From Streptomyces sp. BK208 (lineage in GTDB: Bacteria > Actinomycetota > Actinomycetes > Streptomycetales > Streptomycetaceae), in the NCBI RefSeq assembly GCF_004364245.1, contig NZ_SOAV01000004.1, forward strand, positions 248,001-312,000: DNA of 64,000 nucleotides. Reading direction: 5' to 3'. Both the position numbers and the translations under genes were made by a program. How positions within the stretch are numbered: position 1 is the first letter of the stretch; each line of letters begins with the position of its first letter. The notes under the pieces are model-generated. The model was not told the DNA's origin, searched no databases, and worked only from the letters and a program-made list of their open reading frames with translations. Shown here one piece after another: positions 50,846 to 60,260 of the stretch.

Positions 50846-51925
50846 GTGAACAACATGCGCGAGGTCGACGTCGTCGTCATCGGGGCCGGTCAGGCCGGAC
50901 TCGCCGCCGCCTATCACCTCCGGCGCACGGGTTTCGAGCCGGAGCGCGACTTCGTGGTGCTCGACCACTCCCCCGGGCCCGGCGGCGCCTGGCAGTTCCG
51001 CTGGCCGTCCCTGACGTACGGCAGGGTGCACGGCATGCACGCCCTGCCGGGCATGGAGCTGACCGGTGCGGATCCGGCGCGGCCGTCCGCCGAGGTGATC
51101 AGCGGGTACTTCGCCGCGTACGAGCGGACCTTCGACCTGCGGGTGCGGCGCCCCGTCGACGTGCGTGCCGTGCGTGAGGGGGCGGACGGGCGCCTGCTCG
51201 TCGAGACGTCGGCCGGGTCGTGGGCGACACGCGCCCTGATCAACGCGACCGGCACGTGGGACCGGCCCTTCTGGCCGCGCTACCCCGGGCAGGAGACCTT
51301 CCGGGGACGGCAGCTGCACACCGCCCAGTACGCGGGGCCCGAGGAGTTCGCCGGGCGGCGCGTGATCGTGGTGGGCGGCGGCGCCTCCGGGACGCAGCAC
51401 CTGCTGGAGATCGCTCCGTTCGCGGCGGCCACCACCTGGGTGACCAGGAGGCCGCCCGTCTTCCGCGAGGGGCCCTTCGACGAGGGAGCGGGCCGGGCGG
51501 CGGTGGCCCTCGTGGAGGAACGGGTGCGGCAGGGGCTGCCACCGAAGAGCGTCGTCTCGGTGACCGGACTGCCGCTCAACGACGCGATCCGGGCCGGACT
51601 GGCGTCGGGAGTGCTGGACCGGCAGCCGATGTTCGACCGGATCACTCCCGAGGGCGTGGAGTGGAGCGGCGGGCGGCGGGTGACGGCGGACGTGATCCTG
51701 TGGGCGACCGGGTTCCGGGCCGCCCTCCACCACCTGAGGCCGCTGCGGCTGCGGGAGGCGGGCGGCGGTGTCCGGGTCGAGGGGACGCGCGCGGTCGCCG
51801 ATCCCCGGATCCATCTCGTCGGTTACGGCCCCTCGGCCAGCACCGTCGGCGCCAACCGGGCGGGCCGCGCGGCCGTGCGGGACATCAGGCGGCTGCTGGC
51901 CGGGGGCGAGCCGGTCGCCGCGTGA
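50846..51925 (+). CDS. Flavin-containing monooxygenase-like protein
   Basis: The 359-residue product has two Rossmann nucleotide sites: the FAD site VVVIGAGQAGLAAAYHLRRTG and the NADPH site VIVVGGGASGTQHLLEI. Between and after are the linker LINATGTWDRPFWPRYPGQ and ILWATGFRAALHHLRPL (ATG motif), typical of flavin monooxygenases and related CzcO-like oxidoreductases. The product is shorter than Baeyer-Villiger enzymes. It probably oxidises or reduces a small substrate or metal-related compound. GTG at 50846 or ATG at 50855 may start it; there is no ribosome site, suggesting a leaderless message. Confidence 0.9.
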   Translation: MNNMREVDVVVIGAGQAGLAAAYHLRRTGFEPERDFVVLDHSPGPGGAWQFRWPSLTYGRVHGMHALPGMELTGADPARPSAEVISGYFAAYERTFDLRVRRPVDVRAVREGADGRLLVETSAGSWATRALINATGTWDRPFWPRYPGQETFRGRQLHTAQYAGPEEFAGRRVIVVGGGASGTQHLLEIAPFAAATTWVTRRPPVFREGPFDEGAGRAAVALVEERVRQGLPPKSVVSVTGLPLNDAIRAGLASGVLDRQPMFDRITPEGVEWSGGRRVTADVILWATGFRAALHHLRPLRLREAGGGVRVEGTRAVADPRIHLVGYGPSASTVGANRAGRAAVRDIRRLLAGGEPVAA

Positions 51926-51937
51926 CGCCCCGACGGG

Positions 51938-52921
51938 TCACTCGGCCGCCTCGGCCCCGCCCTTCCTCCCGGCGCTCGCCTGGAGGCGGTTGAACTCGGC
52001 CACGTTGCGCTGGTGCTCGGCATAGTCGGCGGTGAAGCGGGTGTCACCCGGCTTGACCGTGACGAAGTACAGCCAGTCCCCCGGTGTCGGGTTGATCGCG
52101 GCACTCATCGCCTCGTCGCCGGGATTGGCGATGGGGGTCGGCGGCAGCCCCATGCGCTGGTACGAGTTGTACGGGCTGTCGATCTTCGTGTCCTGGGTGG
52201 TGGTCTTCAGCGTCGAACGGCCCAGGGCGTAGTTGATGGTGGAGTCCATCTGCAGCGGCATCCCGCGTTCCAGCCGGTTGAAGATCACCCGGGCCACCTT
52301 GCCCATGTCCTCCTCGTCGGCGGCCTCCTCCTGCACGATGCTGGCGATGGTGACCGCCTGGTAGACGTTCAGCGCGTTGCGCTGGGCGCCCGCGGCGACC
52401 GGCGCGCCGGTGAACCTCTTGTTCGCCGTGTCGACCATGGCCGTCAGCAGCTTCTCCGGGGTCGGGTTCCCGCCCAGCGGGTAGGTCGCCGGGAAGAGGT
52501 AGCCCTCGGGGTTGCCCTCGGCGTCGTTCGGCAGCTTGAGGCCGGCCTTGGCCAGGGACTTCTTGGTGGTGCCCGCGGGCAGGGCGAGGGCCTTGTCGAC
52601 GGCTTCGTAGACCTCCGTGGCGCGCCGGCCCTCCGGGATCGTCAGGGACGTGGGACGGGACTCGCCCTCCTCGTCCGTCGTCAGCAGCGGCACCGCGACG
52701 GCGGTACCGGCCACCACGGCGCCGATCGCGATCAGGGCGATACGGCCCCGGCGCGTGAGCCGGATCGTCCTCCTTGGGCTGCTGGGACCTCTGAGGCCTC
52801 CAGGGCCCCCAGGGCCTCCGGGATTCCTCGGGCTGCCGTGACCTCCGGCGCTCCTGGCGCTCCCGGCACCTCTCGCGCTTCTCGCGCTTCTCGCGTTCCG
52901 CGGCGGCGTGTTCATCTGCAT
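51938..52921 (-). CDS. mltG: Endolytic transglycosylase MltG
   Basis: This 327-residue YceG/MltG homologue cleaves nascent peptidoglycan strands at the membrane. A long cytosolic basic, repetitive N-terminus (ARSARSARGAGSARSAGG) precedes one transmembrane helix (about residues 60-80). Then follow a LysM-like part (TSLTIPEGRRATEVYEAV) and the catalytic core with IASIVQEEAADEEDMGKVARVIFNRL, LQMDSTINYALG and PIANPGDEAMSAAINP. The conserved glutamate pair lies in VQEEA. ATG at 52921 lacks a ribosome site; TACCGT just upstream suggests leaderless expression. A second MltG-like gene usually lies next to aroE in Streptomyces, so this may be a paralogue. Confidence 0.9.
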   Translation of the reverse strand: MQMNTPPRNARSARSARGAGSARSAGGHGSPRNPGGPGGPGGLRGPSSPRRTIRLTRRGRIALIAIGAVVAGTAVAVPLLTTDEEGESRPTSLTIPEGRRATEVYEAVDKALALPAGTTKKSLAKAGLKLPNDAEGNPEGYLFPATYPLGGNPTPEKLLTAMVDTANKRFTGAPVAAGAQRNALNVYQAVTIASIVQEEAADEEDMGKVARVIFNRLERGMPLQMDSTINYALGRSTLKTTTQDTKIDSPYNSYQRMGLPPTPIANPGDEAMSAAINPTPGDWLYFVTVKPGDTRFTADYAEHQRNVAEFNRLQASAGRKGGAEAAE

Positions 52922-52964
52922 GCGGGCACGGTAACCCCCATATGCACGCAAACCCGGCATATCG

Positions 52965-54767
52965 TCATTTCGTCGGCTCCAGTCGGGCGTCCCTGCGGAC
53001 CAGCGCGGCGTACCTCCCGTCCTGTGCCAGCAGCGCCTCGTGCGTGCCCTGTTCGGCCAGGCGTCCGGAGTCGAGGACCACGATCCGGTCGGCACCCCGG
53101 ACGGTGGAGAGGCGGTGGGCGATGGTGATCGTGGTGCGGTTGGCGGACAGAGCGTCGATGGCGCCCTGCACGGCGGCCTCGGTACGGGTGTCCAGGGCGC
53201 TGGTGGCCTCGTCCAGGACGAGGACGGGCGGGTCGCGCAGGATGGTGCGGGCAATGGCCAGGCGCTGCTTCTCACCGCCGGAGAAGCGGTGGCCGCGCTC
53301 GCCCACCACGGTGTCGTAGCCCTCGGGCAGGGCGGCGATGTGGTCGTGGATCTGGGCCGCCCGCGCCGCCGCCTCCAGCTCCGCATCGGTGGCGTCCGGC
53401 TTGGCGAAACGCAGGTTCTCGGCGACGGAGGCGTGGAAGAGGTACGTCTCCTGCGACACGACGCCGACCGCGCGGGCAAGGGTGTCGAAGTCGAGGTCGC
53501 GCACGTCGACCCCGTCGAGGGTGACCCGGCCGCCCGTCACGTCGTACAACCGCGGCACCAGGTGGCCGAGGGTGGACTTGCCGGCGCCGGTGGGGCCGAC
53601 GACGGCGAGGCTGCTGCCGGCGGGGACCGTGATGTCGATGCCGTCGAGCACCGGGCCGCCCTTGCCGCCGTAGCCGAACTCGACGTGCTCGAAGCGGATC
53701 TCGCCCTTGATGTGGTCGAGGTGGACGGGGTCCCGCCGTTCGGTGATGTCGATCGGCAGGTCGAGGTACTCGAAGATGCGCTGGAAGAGCGCGAGCGAGG
53801 TCTGGATCTGGACACCGGTCGACAGCAGGCTCACCGTCGGCCGGAACAGTCCCTGCTGGAGTGAGACGAAGGCGACGATCGTACCGAGCGACACATCCGG
53901 CCCACCGAGCTGCAGGGCGATGCCGGCGGTCCAGTAGATGACGGCCGGCATGGCGGCCATGACGATCGTGATGACGGCCATCCGCCAGCGGCCCGCCATG
54001 TTCGACCTCACCTCCAGGTCGACCAGACTCTCCGACTCCTCCGCGAAGGCGCGGGTGAGCGAGTCGGACCGCCCCATGGTGCGGCCGAGCAGGATGCCGC
54101 TGACGGAGAGCGACTCGGTGACCGTGGCGGCCATCGCGGCCATCTGCTTCTGCCGCCGGGTGGTGATCTTCCTGCGCTCCCTGCCCACGCGGCGGCTGAT
54201 CCACACGAACACCGGAAGCAGGAGCAGGGAGACGACGGTGAGGCGCCAGTCGAGGACGACCATGGCGACGATCGTGGCCACCACGCTGGTGAGGTTGGAG
54301 ACCAGGGAGGTCGCCGTGGAGGTGACGGTGGCCTGCATGCCGCCGATGTCGTTGGCGATGCGGGACTGGACCTCGCCGGTGCGGGTGCGGGTGAAGAAGG
54401 CGAGGGACATCTGCTGGAGCCGGCCGTAGACGGCGGTGCGCAGGTCGTGCATGACGCGCTGGCCCACGGTCGTGGAGATGAGCGTCTGCAGCACGCCGAA
54501 GACGCTGGTCAGGACCGCACCGAAGATCATGCCGAGGGCGAGCAGGCTCAGCAGACCGGTGCGCCCCTCCGGGATCGCGACGTCGAGGATCTCCCTGAGC
54601 AGGAAGGGCGTCGCGACCGACACCAGGGACGCGGCGCCGACCAGCAGGCCGACGACCGCGAGACGGCCGCGGTAGGGCCGGAACAGCGTGAGGATGCGAC
54701 GCACCTGCCGGGGCTGTTCCTTGGCGTCGGCAGGCGCGGTCCAGGCGGATTCGCGATCGGGGCGCAT
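52965..54767 (-). CDS. ABC exporter, fused permease and ATPase
   Basis: The 600-residue half-transporter has an N-terminal six-helix exporter domain (about residues 25-330) and a C-terminal ATPase: Walker A VVGPTGAGKST, signature FSGGEKQRLAIARTI, Walker [14 protein letters not shown] and H-loop IAHRLSTV, all intact. It should function as a homodimer exporting lipids or drugs. ATG at 54767 follows CTAAGGAG. It is divergent from a MarR regulator, with a five-copy 14-bp tandem repeat and a palindrome between them, so MarR-controlled drug efflux is the likely setting. It overlaps nothing; MltG follows 43 bp downstream. Confidence 0.94.
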   Translation of the reverse strand: MRPDRESAWTAPADAKEQPRQVRRILTLFRPYRGRLAVVGLLVGAASLVSVATPFLLREILDVAIPEGRTGLLSLLALGMIFGAVLTSVFGVLQTLISTTVGQRVMHDLRTAVYGRLQQMSLAFFTRTRTGEVQSRIANDIGGMQATVTSTATSLVSNLTSVVATIVAMVVLDWRLTVVSLLLLPVFVWISRRVGRERRKITTRRQKQMAAMAATVTESLSVSGILLGRTMGRSDSLTRAFAEESESLVDLEVRSNMAGRWRMAVITIVMAAMPAVIYWTAGIALQLGGPDVSLGTIVAFVSLQQGLFRPTVSLLSTGVQIQTSLALFQRIFEYLDLPIDITERRDPVHLDHIKGEIRFEHVEFGYGGKGGPVLDGIDITVPAGSSLAVVGPTGAGKSTLGHLVPRLYDVTGGRVTLDGVDVRDLDFDTLARAVGVVSQETYLFHASVAENLRFAKPDATDAELEAAARAAQIHDHIAALPEGYDTVVGERGHRFSGGEKQRLAIARTILRDPPVLVLDEATSALDTRTEAAVQGAIDALSANRTTITIAHRLSTVRGADRIVVLDSGRLAEQGTHEALLAQDGRYAALVRRDARLEPTK

Positions 54768-54855
54768 GGGCTCCTTAGGAGACGGCGAGGGACGGGCGCG
54801 CGCAGCCCTCCGGACGACAGACCTCGCGGTACCGCCGCGGGCGCGCGTGGTCCCC

Positions 54856-54925
54856 ACGGATCGTGGATTACGGATCAGAAATCACGGATCGAGAATTACG
54901 GATCGAGAATTACGGATCGACAGTC
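54856..54925. repeat. Five tandem 14-bp repeats between ABC exporter and MarR genes
   Basis: Units at 54856-54869, 54870-54883, 54884-54897, 54898-54911 and 54912-54925 each begin ACGGATC. Units 3 and 4 are identical (ACGGATCGAGAATT); the others differ at up to five positions in the second half. The array lies 89-158 bp upstream of the exporter start and ends at the MarR palindrome. A non-slippage, operator or leader role is suggested by its place, not proven. Confidence 0.95.
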
Positions 54926-54948
54926 ATTGTTACCTATACTCACAATGA
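54924..54948. promoter_or_regulatory. MarR operator centred on a -10 box
   Basis: TCATTGT (54924-54930) and ACAATGA (54942-54948) are perfectly complementary, 11 bp apart, and the centre holds TATACT (54935-54940), a strong -10 hexamer reading toward the marR gene. Binding would block that promoter and could also affect the divergent exporter. Confidence 0.65.
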
Positions 54949-54972
54949 ACGCCATCCTGATATTGTTCCCGC

Positions 54973-55437
54973 ATGATCGCCCCCGATCCCGACGGCCTGC
55001 TCGCCGAGCAGCTGCTGCGGCTCACCCGCCGGGTGCACCGCATCCAGAAGCGCCACCTCGAGCACCGCGACCTCGGTATCACCCCGGCGCAGTCCCGGCT
55101 GCTGCGCACGCTGGCGCACTGGGGCTCGCCCCCGCGCATGGCCGACCTCGCCGAGCGCCTCGAGGTCGTGCCCAGGGCGGTGACGACACTGGTCGACGGT
55201 CTGGAGGCGGCCGGGAAGGTGCGCCGCGTCCCGGACCCGGCCAACCGCCGCGTCATCCGCATCGAGCTGACCGACGACGGACGCGCGGCCCTGGGGGAAC
55301 TGCGCGCGGCGCGCCGGTCCGCCGCCGAGGAGATCCTCGCCCCGCTGACGGACGAGCAGCGCGCGGTGCTGGGTGGGCTGCTGGACACACTGGTCGACGG
55401 TCCCGACAGCGACGGGGGCCACCGCCACACGTCCTGA
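54973..55437 (+). CDS. MarR family transcriptional regulator
   Basis: The 154-residue MarR regulator has the winged helix segment LGITPAQSRLLRTLAHWGSPPRMADLAERLEVVPRAVTTLVDGLEAAGKVRR, wing DPANRRVIRIELTDDGR, and a dimerisation helix. It is divergent from the ABC exporter gene and probably represses both that gene and itself through the palindrome at 54924-54948; ligand release would raise efflux. ATG at 54973 has no strong ribosome site and lies 32 bp after the -10 box. It is followed by the repetitive stretch 55466-55519 and the convergent transpeptidase gene. Confidence 0.92.
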   Translation: MIAPDPDGLLAEQLLRLTRRVHRIQKRHLEHRDLGITPAQSRLLRTLAHWGSPPRMADLAERLEVVPRAVTTLVDGLEAAGKVRRVPDPANRRVIRIELTDDGRAALGELRAARRSAAEEILAPLTDEQRAVLGGLLDTLVDGPDSDGGHRHTS

Positions 55438-55465
55438 TCCGGGTCCGGGGAACGACCGGCTCCTG

Positions 55466-55519
55466 GGCCGGCTCCGCGTTCGGGGCCGGCTCCGCGTTCG
55501 GGTTCGGGTTCGGGTTCGG
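55466..55519. repeat. 18-bp and GTTCGG tandem repeats
   Basis: Two identical 18-bp units GGCCGGCTCCGCGTTCGG (55466-55483, 55484-55501) run into four GTTCGG hexamers (55496-55519). They sit between the convergent MarR and transpeptidase genes. Slippage is the likely source; no terminator hairpin is clear here. Confidence 0.9.
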
Positions 55520-55531
55520 AAGGCTTCCTGC

Positions 55532-56290
55532 TCAGGCCTTCAGATTGGCCCTGTCCCCCATGACCACCACCGGGTGCAGGTCCGGGTCGAGGGTGCGCAG
55601 CAGGTACTCCATCGCCGGCTTGGGCAGACTGACGCAGGCCGACGTACCGCTGCCGTGGTCCATGTGGAGCCAGATCGAACCGCCCTTGGACGAGCCCTCG
55701 GGGCGCGTCGGATCGTTGGGCGGGGTTCCCTTGACGCGGTTGTAGTCGATGGCGATGACGTAGTCGAAGTCGTGCCAGTACGACTTCGCCCACCAGCGCG
55801 GTGCCGCGAAGCTCGCCGACCTGCTGTACGGCAGCCCGGTGCCGGGGGCCGGATCCGGGTCCGGGAGCACGCCGCCCGCGTCGCTGAGCGTGAACACCCC
55901 GACGGGACTGCGCTTGTCGTTCTCGTGGTGGTCGGTCGTCCAGCCCTTGGTGCCGTTGTGCGCCGCCCAACTGCGGGAACGGTGCCAGCCGGAGCCCCGC
56001 TTCGTGTACAGCACGGCCGTGGAGTCGGCGGAGTCCACGCCGTCGCCGTACACCGCGACGACCTGGCGCGAGTCGGTTGGGATACGCCGCTGGAGCCGGT
56101 CGCCGACGCCTGGGACGGTCTTCGGGTCGGCCGTCGCGCTGCCGCGGCCCGCGCCGGCGGGGGGCGCGCTCGCCGCGGAGTCCGCGCCGGAGCCGGACGG
56201 GCCGCCGCAGGCGGACAGCGCCGACACCGTCAGCAAAGAGCCAAGGGCCGCTGCCACGACCGCCGTACGCCGTACTCCACCACTCGCCAT
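55532..56290 (-). CDS. L,D-transpeptidase-like lipoprotein
   Basis: The 252-residue lipoprotein has a signal with lipobox LSAC (C28), a Ser/Gly/Pro-rich linker, and a YkuD-type domain. The catalytic block reads IWLHMDHGSGTSACVSLPKPAMEYLL, with His and Cys in the HxxxGSxxC-like order; YVIAIDYN and HENDKRSPVGVF are also recognisable. Such proteins make 3-3 peptidoglycan cross-links or act as amidohydrolases on the outer side of the membrane. ATG at 56290. It is divergent from the heterodimeric ABC exporter across 239 bp that hold a 21-bp palindrome (56391-56411). Confidence 0.88.
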   Translation of the reverse strand: MASGGVRRTAVVAAALGSLLTVSALSACGGPSGSGADSAASAPPAGAGRGSATADPKTVPGVGDRLQRRIPTDSRQVVAVYGDGVDSADSTAVLYTKRGSGWHRSRSWAAHNGTKGWTTDHHENDKRSPVGVFTLSDAGGVLPDPDPAPGTGLPYSRSASFAAPRWWAKSYWHDFDYVIAIDYNRVKGTPPNDPTRPEGSSKGGSIWLHMDHGSGTSACVSLPKPAMEYLLRTLDPDLHPVVVMGDRANLKA

Positions 56291-56390
56291 CCGTCCATGG
56301 TCGCACTCGTCCCGGGCATGCCGTCAGGACGGTGGCGGGAAGGGGCACCTCGGGTGGGACGGGTGGCGCGCCGCGCACCACGCGCATGTG

Positions 56391-56411
56391 GGGAATCGCG
56401 GCCCGATTCCC
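56391..56411. promoter_or_regulatory. 21-bp palindrome between transpeptidase and ABC exporter genes
   Basis: GGGAATCG (56391-56398) and CGATTCCC (56404-56411) form perfect 8-bp arms around a 5-bp centre. It is 101 bp upstream of the transpeptidase start and 119 bp upstream of the exporter start. No regulator gene is adjacent, so the protein that binds it is unknown. Confidence 0.5.
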
Positions 56412-56529
56412 GGCCCTACCCCGGAAAACCGCTTGATTTTGGGCGCCCGGCGACGCGAACCTTTCACGGTTTGCAGCCTCCTGATGCCGCGTAGCGACGG
56501 CACCCCCTGACACGAGCCACTGGGACGTC

Positions 56530-58482
56530 ATGCAGATCCAAGACCTTCCGTACCCTGACCCGGGCGTGCCCGACGCACGCACGGGCCCCCGATTCCTGTG
56601 GTGGCTGTTCCGCAACCAGCTCGGCGGCCAACTCAAGTCACTGGCCTGGGGCCTGCTGCACTTCGCCTCCGTCTCCGCTCTGCCGTTCTGCATCGGTCTC
56701 GCCGTCCAGGCGGTCGTCGACCGCTCCGGCGCCCGGCTCGCCGTCGCGGGCGGCGTCATGGCGCTGTGCTGCGCCGGCAACGCGATCGGCGACACCTTCC
56801 TGCACCGCACCGCCGTCACCAACTGGATCACCGCGGCTGCTCGCGTCCAGCAACTCCTGGCCCGCAAGACCGCGCTGCTGGGCTCGGCGCTGACCCGGCG
56901 CGTCGCCGCCGGCGAGGTCGTGGCCGTGTCCACCGGTGACGTCGAGAAGATCGGCTGGTTCGTGGAGGCCGTCTCCCGCTTCACCGCGGCCGCGCTCACC
57001 ATCGTGCTGGTCTGCGTGGCGCTGGTCGTCTACCAGCCGGCGCTCGGCATCGTCGTGGTCGTCGGCCTGCCGGTGCTTGCCCTGGCGGTCCTGCCGCTGC
57101 TGCCGCGCGCCACCCGGCGGGCCGACGTCCAGCGGGACAAGGCCGGCCGCGCCACCGAACTCGCCTCGGACACCGTCGCCGGACTGCGCGTGCTGCGCGG
57201 CATCGGTGGTGAGGAACTCTTCCTCGACCGCTACCGCGACGCCTCCCAGGAGGTGCGCCACGCGGCCGTGCGCAGCGCCCGCATGTGGTCCCTGATCTCC
57301 GCCATCCAGGTGCTGCTGCCGGGGCTGCTGCTGATCGCGGTGGTCTGGCACGGCGTCCACCTGGCCCGCGAGGGCCGCATCGACGTCGGCGAACTCGTCA
57401 CCGTCTACAGCTCGGTCATGATCCTCACCTACCCCCTGCGGCACTTCGAGGAGATCGCCATGGCGTACTCCTTCTCCCGTCCTTCGGCCGGCCGGGCGGC
57501 CCGGGTGCTGTCCCTGGAGCGCACCACGGACACCGCGGGTTCACGCGCCGCCGAGACCCCTGCCGGGGATCTGTACGACCCTGCCACCGGTCTGCTCGCC
57601 CCGGCAGGCCGGTTCACCGCCGTGGTGTGCGGCGACCCGGACGCCGCCGGGCGGCTGGCCGAGCGGCTCGGCGGCCACCCCTCGGAGAAGGGCACGTCGG
57701 TGCTGCTGGGCGGCGTGCCGCTGGACGAGCTGCCCCTGAAGACCGCTCGCACCGCGGTTCTGGTCCAGGACAAGGACCCGGTTCTGCTCTCCGGCACGCT
57801 CCGCGAACTGCTGGACGTGCCCGCCTCCGGCGCCGTCGGCGCCGACGACGCGCTGAACGCCGCCCAGTGCGGTGACGTCCTGACGGCGCTCACGCAGGGT
57901 TCGCTCGGCGCCGACGACCCGATGGACGCCCGGATCACCGAACGCGGCCGGTCGCTTTCGGGCGGCCAGCGCCAGCGGCTGGCGCTGGCCCGGTCCCTGA
58001 TCACCGACCCGGAGGCGCTGGTCCTGGACGAACCGACCTCGGCCGTGGACTCGCACACGGAGGCACGGATCGCGGAAGGCGTTCGGGCCCTGCGTGCGGG
58101 ACGCACCACGGTCGTCCTCACCTCGTCCCCGCTGCTCCTGGACCGCGCGGACCGGATCGTGTTCCTGCACGACGGCGAGGTCGCGGCGGTCGGTACCCAC
58201 CGGGAGCTGCTGCACACCGAGCCCCGGTACCGGGCGGTGGTGACCCGCGAGACCGACGAGGAGACCGCGGCACGCCCGGACGCCGTACCGGCCGGCCGCA
58301 AGCCGGCCCGGACCGAGGCCGACGACGGCCGAGGCGACGAACGTGACGGCGGACGCTACGACGAACGCGACGGCGGTCGCGACGGCGCCCTCAGCGACGA
58401 CGCCCTGCGCGAAGACGACGTACTGCACCGACGCGAAGACGACGTACTGCACCGACTGGAAGAGATCGAGGAAACGGCATGA
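56530..58482 (+). CDS. ABC exporter subunit 1, degenerate Walker A
   Basis: This 650-residue half-transporter has a six-helix membrane domain (about residues 25-325) and an ATPase. The Walker A position (about 365-376) reads [12 protein letters not shown] with no GKS/T, and the H-loop His is replaced (VVLTSSPLL at 528-536). By contrast Q-loop LVQDKD, signature LSGGQ (476-480) and Walker B LVLDEP (E501) are intact. It must pair with the next gene product. The Asp/Arg-rich C-terminus ends in a duplicated REDDVLHR, encoded by a 24-bp repeat (58408-58455). ATG at 56530; its stop overlaps the next start (ATGA), so they are coupled. Confidence 0.93.
   Translation: MQIQDLPYPDPGVPDARTGPRFLWWLFRNQLGGQLKSLAWGLLHFASVSALPFCIGLAVQAVVDRSGARLAVAGGVMALCCAGNAIGDTFLHRTAVTNWITAAARVQQLLARKTALLGSALTRRVAAGEVVAVSTGDVEKIGWFVEAVSRFTAAALTIVLVCVALVVYQPALGIVVVVGLPVLALAVLPLLPRATRRADVQRDKAGRATELASDTVAGLRVLRGIGGEELFLDRYRDASQEVRHAAVRSARMWSLISAIQVLLPGLLLIAVVWHGVHLAREGRIDVGELVTVYSSVMILTYPLRHFEEIAMAYSFSRPSAGRAARVLSLERTTDTAGSRAAETPAGDLYDPATGLLAPAGRFTAVVCGDPDAAGRLAERLGGHPSEKGTSVLLGGVPLDELPLKTARTAVLVQDKDPVLLSGTLRELLDVPASGAVGADDALNAAQCGDVLTALTQGSLGADDPMDARITERGRSLSGGQRQRLALARSLITDPEALVLDEPTSAVDSHTEARIAEGVRALRAGRTTVVLTSSPLLLDRADRIVFLHDGEVAAVGTHRELLHTEPRYRAVVTRETDEETAARPDAVPAGRKPARTEADDGRGDERDGGRYDERDGGRDGALSDDALREDDVLHRREDDVLHRLEEIEETA
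58408..58455 (+). repeat. 24-bp in-frame tandem repeat in the exporter C-terminus
   Basis: Identical units at 58408-58431 and 58432-58455 encode two copies of REDDVLHR just before the stop. The frame is kept, and the upstream Asp/Arg-rich DERDGGR segments look like older copies of a similar unit. Confidence 0.9.
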
Positions 58483-60260
58483 TCGGCGTCGCGCCCCCGT
58501 CCTACGACCCGGCGGCTCCCACGACGGCCACCACCCTGCCCGTGGGCTCCCGCCCGACCGTACGCGCGTACGTGGGAGAACTGCTGCGTCGGCACCGCCG
58601 GGCGTTCCTCTTCCTCGTCACCGTCAACACCGTCGCCGTGATCGCCTCGATGGCGGGCCCCTACCTGCTGGGCGGGCTCGTGGAACGGGTGTCGGACGAC
58701 ACCCGGGAGCTGCGTCTCGGTCTCACCGCCACGCTCTTCCTGCTCGCCCTGGTCGTCCAGGCCGTCTTCGTGCGCGAGGTGCGGCTGCGGGGGGCCATGC
58801 TCGGCGAGCGGATGCTGGCGGACCTGCGCGAGGACTTCCTCGTGCGGTCGGTCGGATTGCCGCCCGGCGTGCTGGAGCGGGCCGGCACGGGCGACCTGCT
58901 CTCCAGGATCACCACCGACATCGACCGGCTCGCCAACGCCATGCGTGAGGCCGTGCCCCAGCTCGCGATCGGCACCGTGTGGGTGGTGCTGCTGCTCGCC
59001 GGGCTGGTGGTCACGGCGCCACCGCTGGCGCCCGCGGTACTGATCGCGGTACCGCTGCTGGTGATCGGCTGCCGCTGGTACTTCCGCAGGGCCCCCGCCG
59101 CCTACCGCTCGGAGGCCGCCGGGTACGCCGCGGTGGCCGCCGCGCTCGCCGAGACGGTGGACGCCGGGCGCACCGTCGAGTCCCACCGTCTCGACACCCG
59201 CCGCATCGAACTTTCGGAGCGCCGGATCAGCGAGTGGACGGCCTGGGAGCGCTACACCCTGTGGCTGCGGTCGGTGCTCTTCCCCGTCATCAACGTCACC
59301 CATGTGACCGTGCTCGCCTCCGTCCTGCTCATCGGCGGTGTCTTCGTCCTCCAGGGCTGGATCGGGGTCGGTCAGCTGACCACGGCGGCCCTGATCGCGC
59401 AGATGCTCGTCGACCCGGTCGGCCTGATCCTGCGCTGGTACGACGAGCTGCAGGTGGCCCAGGTCTCCCTGGCCCGGCTGGTGGGCGTACGGGACATCGA
59501 GCCGGACGCCGGTGACTCGTCCCTGGCCCCCGACGGACGCCACGTGCACGCCGACGAGGTGCATTTCGGCTACCTCGAGGGCGTGGACGTCCTGCGCAAG
59601 GTGTCGCTGGAGGTCGCCCCCGGCACGAGGCTCGCCCTGGTCGGTCCGTCGGGCGCCGGGAAATCCACCCTCGGCAGGCTGCTCGCGGGGATCTACGGTC
59701 CCCGCGAGGGCCGGATCACCCTGGGCGGCGCGGAACTCTCCCGGATGTCCGCGGAGCGGGTCCGCTCGCACGTCGCCCTCGTCAACCAGGAGCACCACGT
59801 CTTCGTGGGCTCCCTGCGCGACAACCTCCGTCTCGCCGAGGCCGGCGCCACCGACGCCGAGCTGTGGGCGGCGCTGGGCGCGGTCGACGCGGACGACTGG
59901 TCCCGTGCGCTGGATGAGGGACTGGACACCGAGGTCGGCTCCGGCGGCTTCGCGCTCACTCCGGCGCAGGCCCAGCAGATCGCGCTGGCCCGCCTGGTGC
60001 TGGCCGACCCGCACACCCTGGTGCTGGACGAGGCGACGTCCCTGCTCGACCCGCGAGCGGCGCGCCATCTCGAACGGTCCCTGGCCCGGGTCCTGGACGG
60101 TCGCACGGTGATCGCGATCGCCCATCGGCTGCACACCGCCCACGACGCGGACGTCATCGCCGTGGTCGAGAACGGCCGGATCAGTGAGCTGGGCAGTCAC
60201 GACGAGCTGGTCGCGGCGGACGGCGCGTACGCGGCACTGTGGCGGTCCTGGCACGGGTAG
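58479..60260 (+). CDS. ABC exporter subunit 2, degenerate signature
   Basis: The 593-residue partner has six membrane helices (about residues 40-320) and an ATPase with an intact Walker A ([11 protein letters not shown], 387-397), Q-loop (LVNQEHH), Walker B LVLDEATS (E518) and H-loop (IAHRL, H549). Its signature motif, however, reads LTPAQ (493-497) instead of LSGGQ. In a heterodimer with subunit 1, one ATP site gets good Walker A plus good signature, the other gets two bad halves. This is a stronger asymmetry than in most known heterodimers. The substrate is unknown. Start ATG overlaps the subunit 1 stop. Confidence 0.94.
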   Translation: MIGVAPPSYDPAAPTTATTLPVGSRPTVRAYVGELLRRHRRAFLFLVTVNTVAVIASMAGPYLLGGLVERVSDDTRELRLGLTATLFLLALVVQAVFVREVRLRGAMLGERMLADLREDFLVRSVGLPPGVLERAGTGDLLSRITTDIDRLANAMREAVPQLAIGTVWVVLLLAGLVVTAPPLAPAVLIAVPLLVIGCRWYFRRAPAAYRSEAAGYAAVAAALAETVDAGRTVESHRLDTRRIELSERRISEWTAWERYTLWLRSVLFPVINVTHVTVLASVLLIGGVFVLQGWIGVGQLTTAALIAQMLVDPVGLILRWYDELQVAQVSLARLVGVRDIEPDAGDSSLAPDGRHVHADEVHFGYLEGVDVLRKVSLEVAPGTRLALVGPSGAGKSTLGRLLAGIYGPREGRITLGGAELSRMSAERVRSHVALVNQEHHVFVGSLRDNLRLAEAGATDAELWAALGAVDADDWSRALDEGLDTEVGSGGFALTPAQAQQIALARLVLADPHTLVLDEATSLLDPRAARHLERSLARVLDGRTVIAIAHRLHTAHDADVIAVVENGRISELGSHDELVAADGAYAALWRSWHG

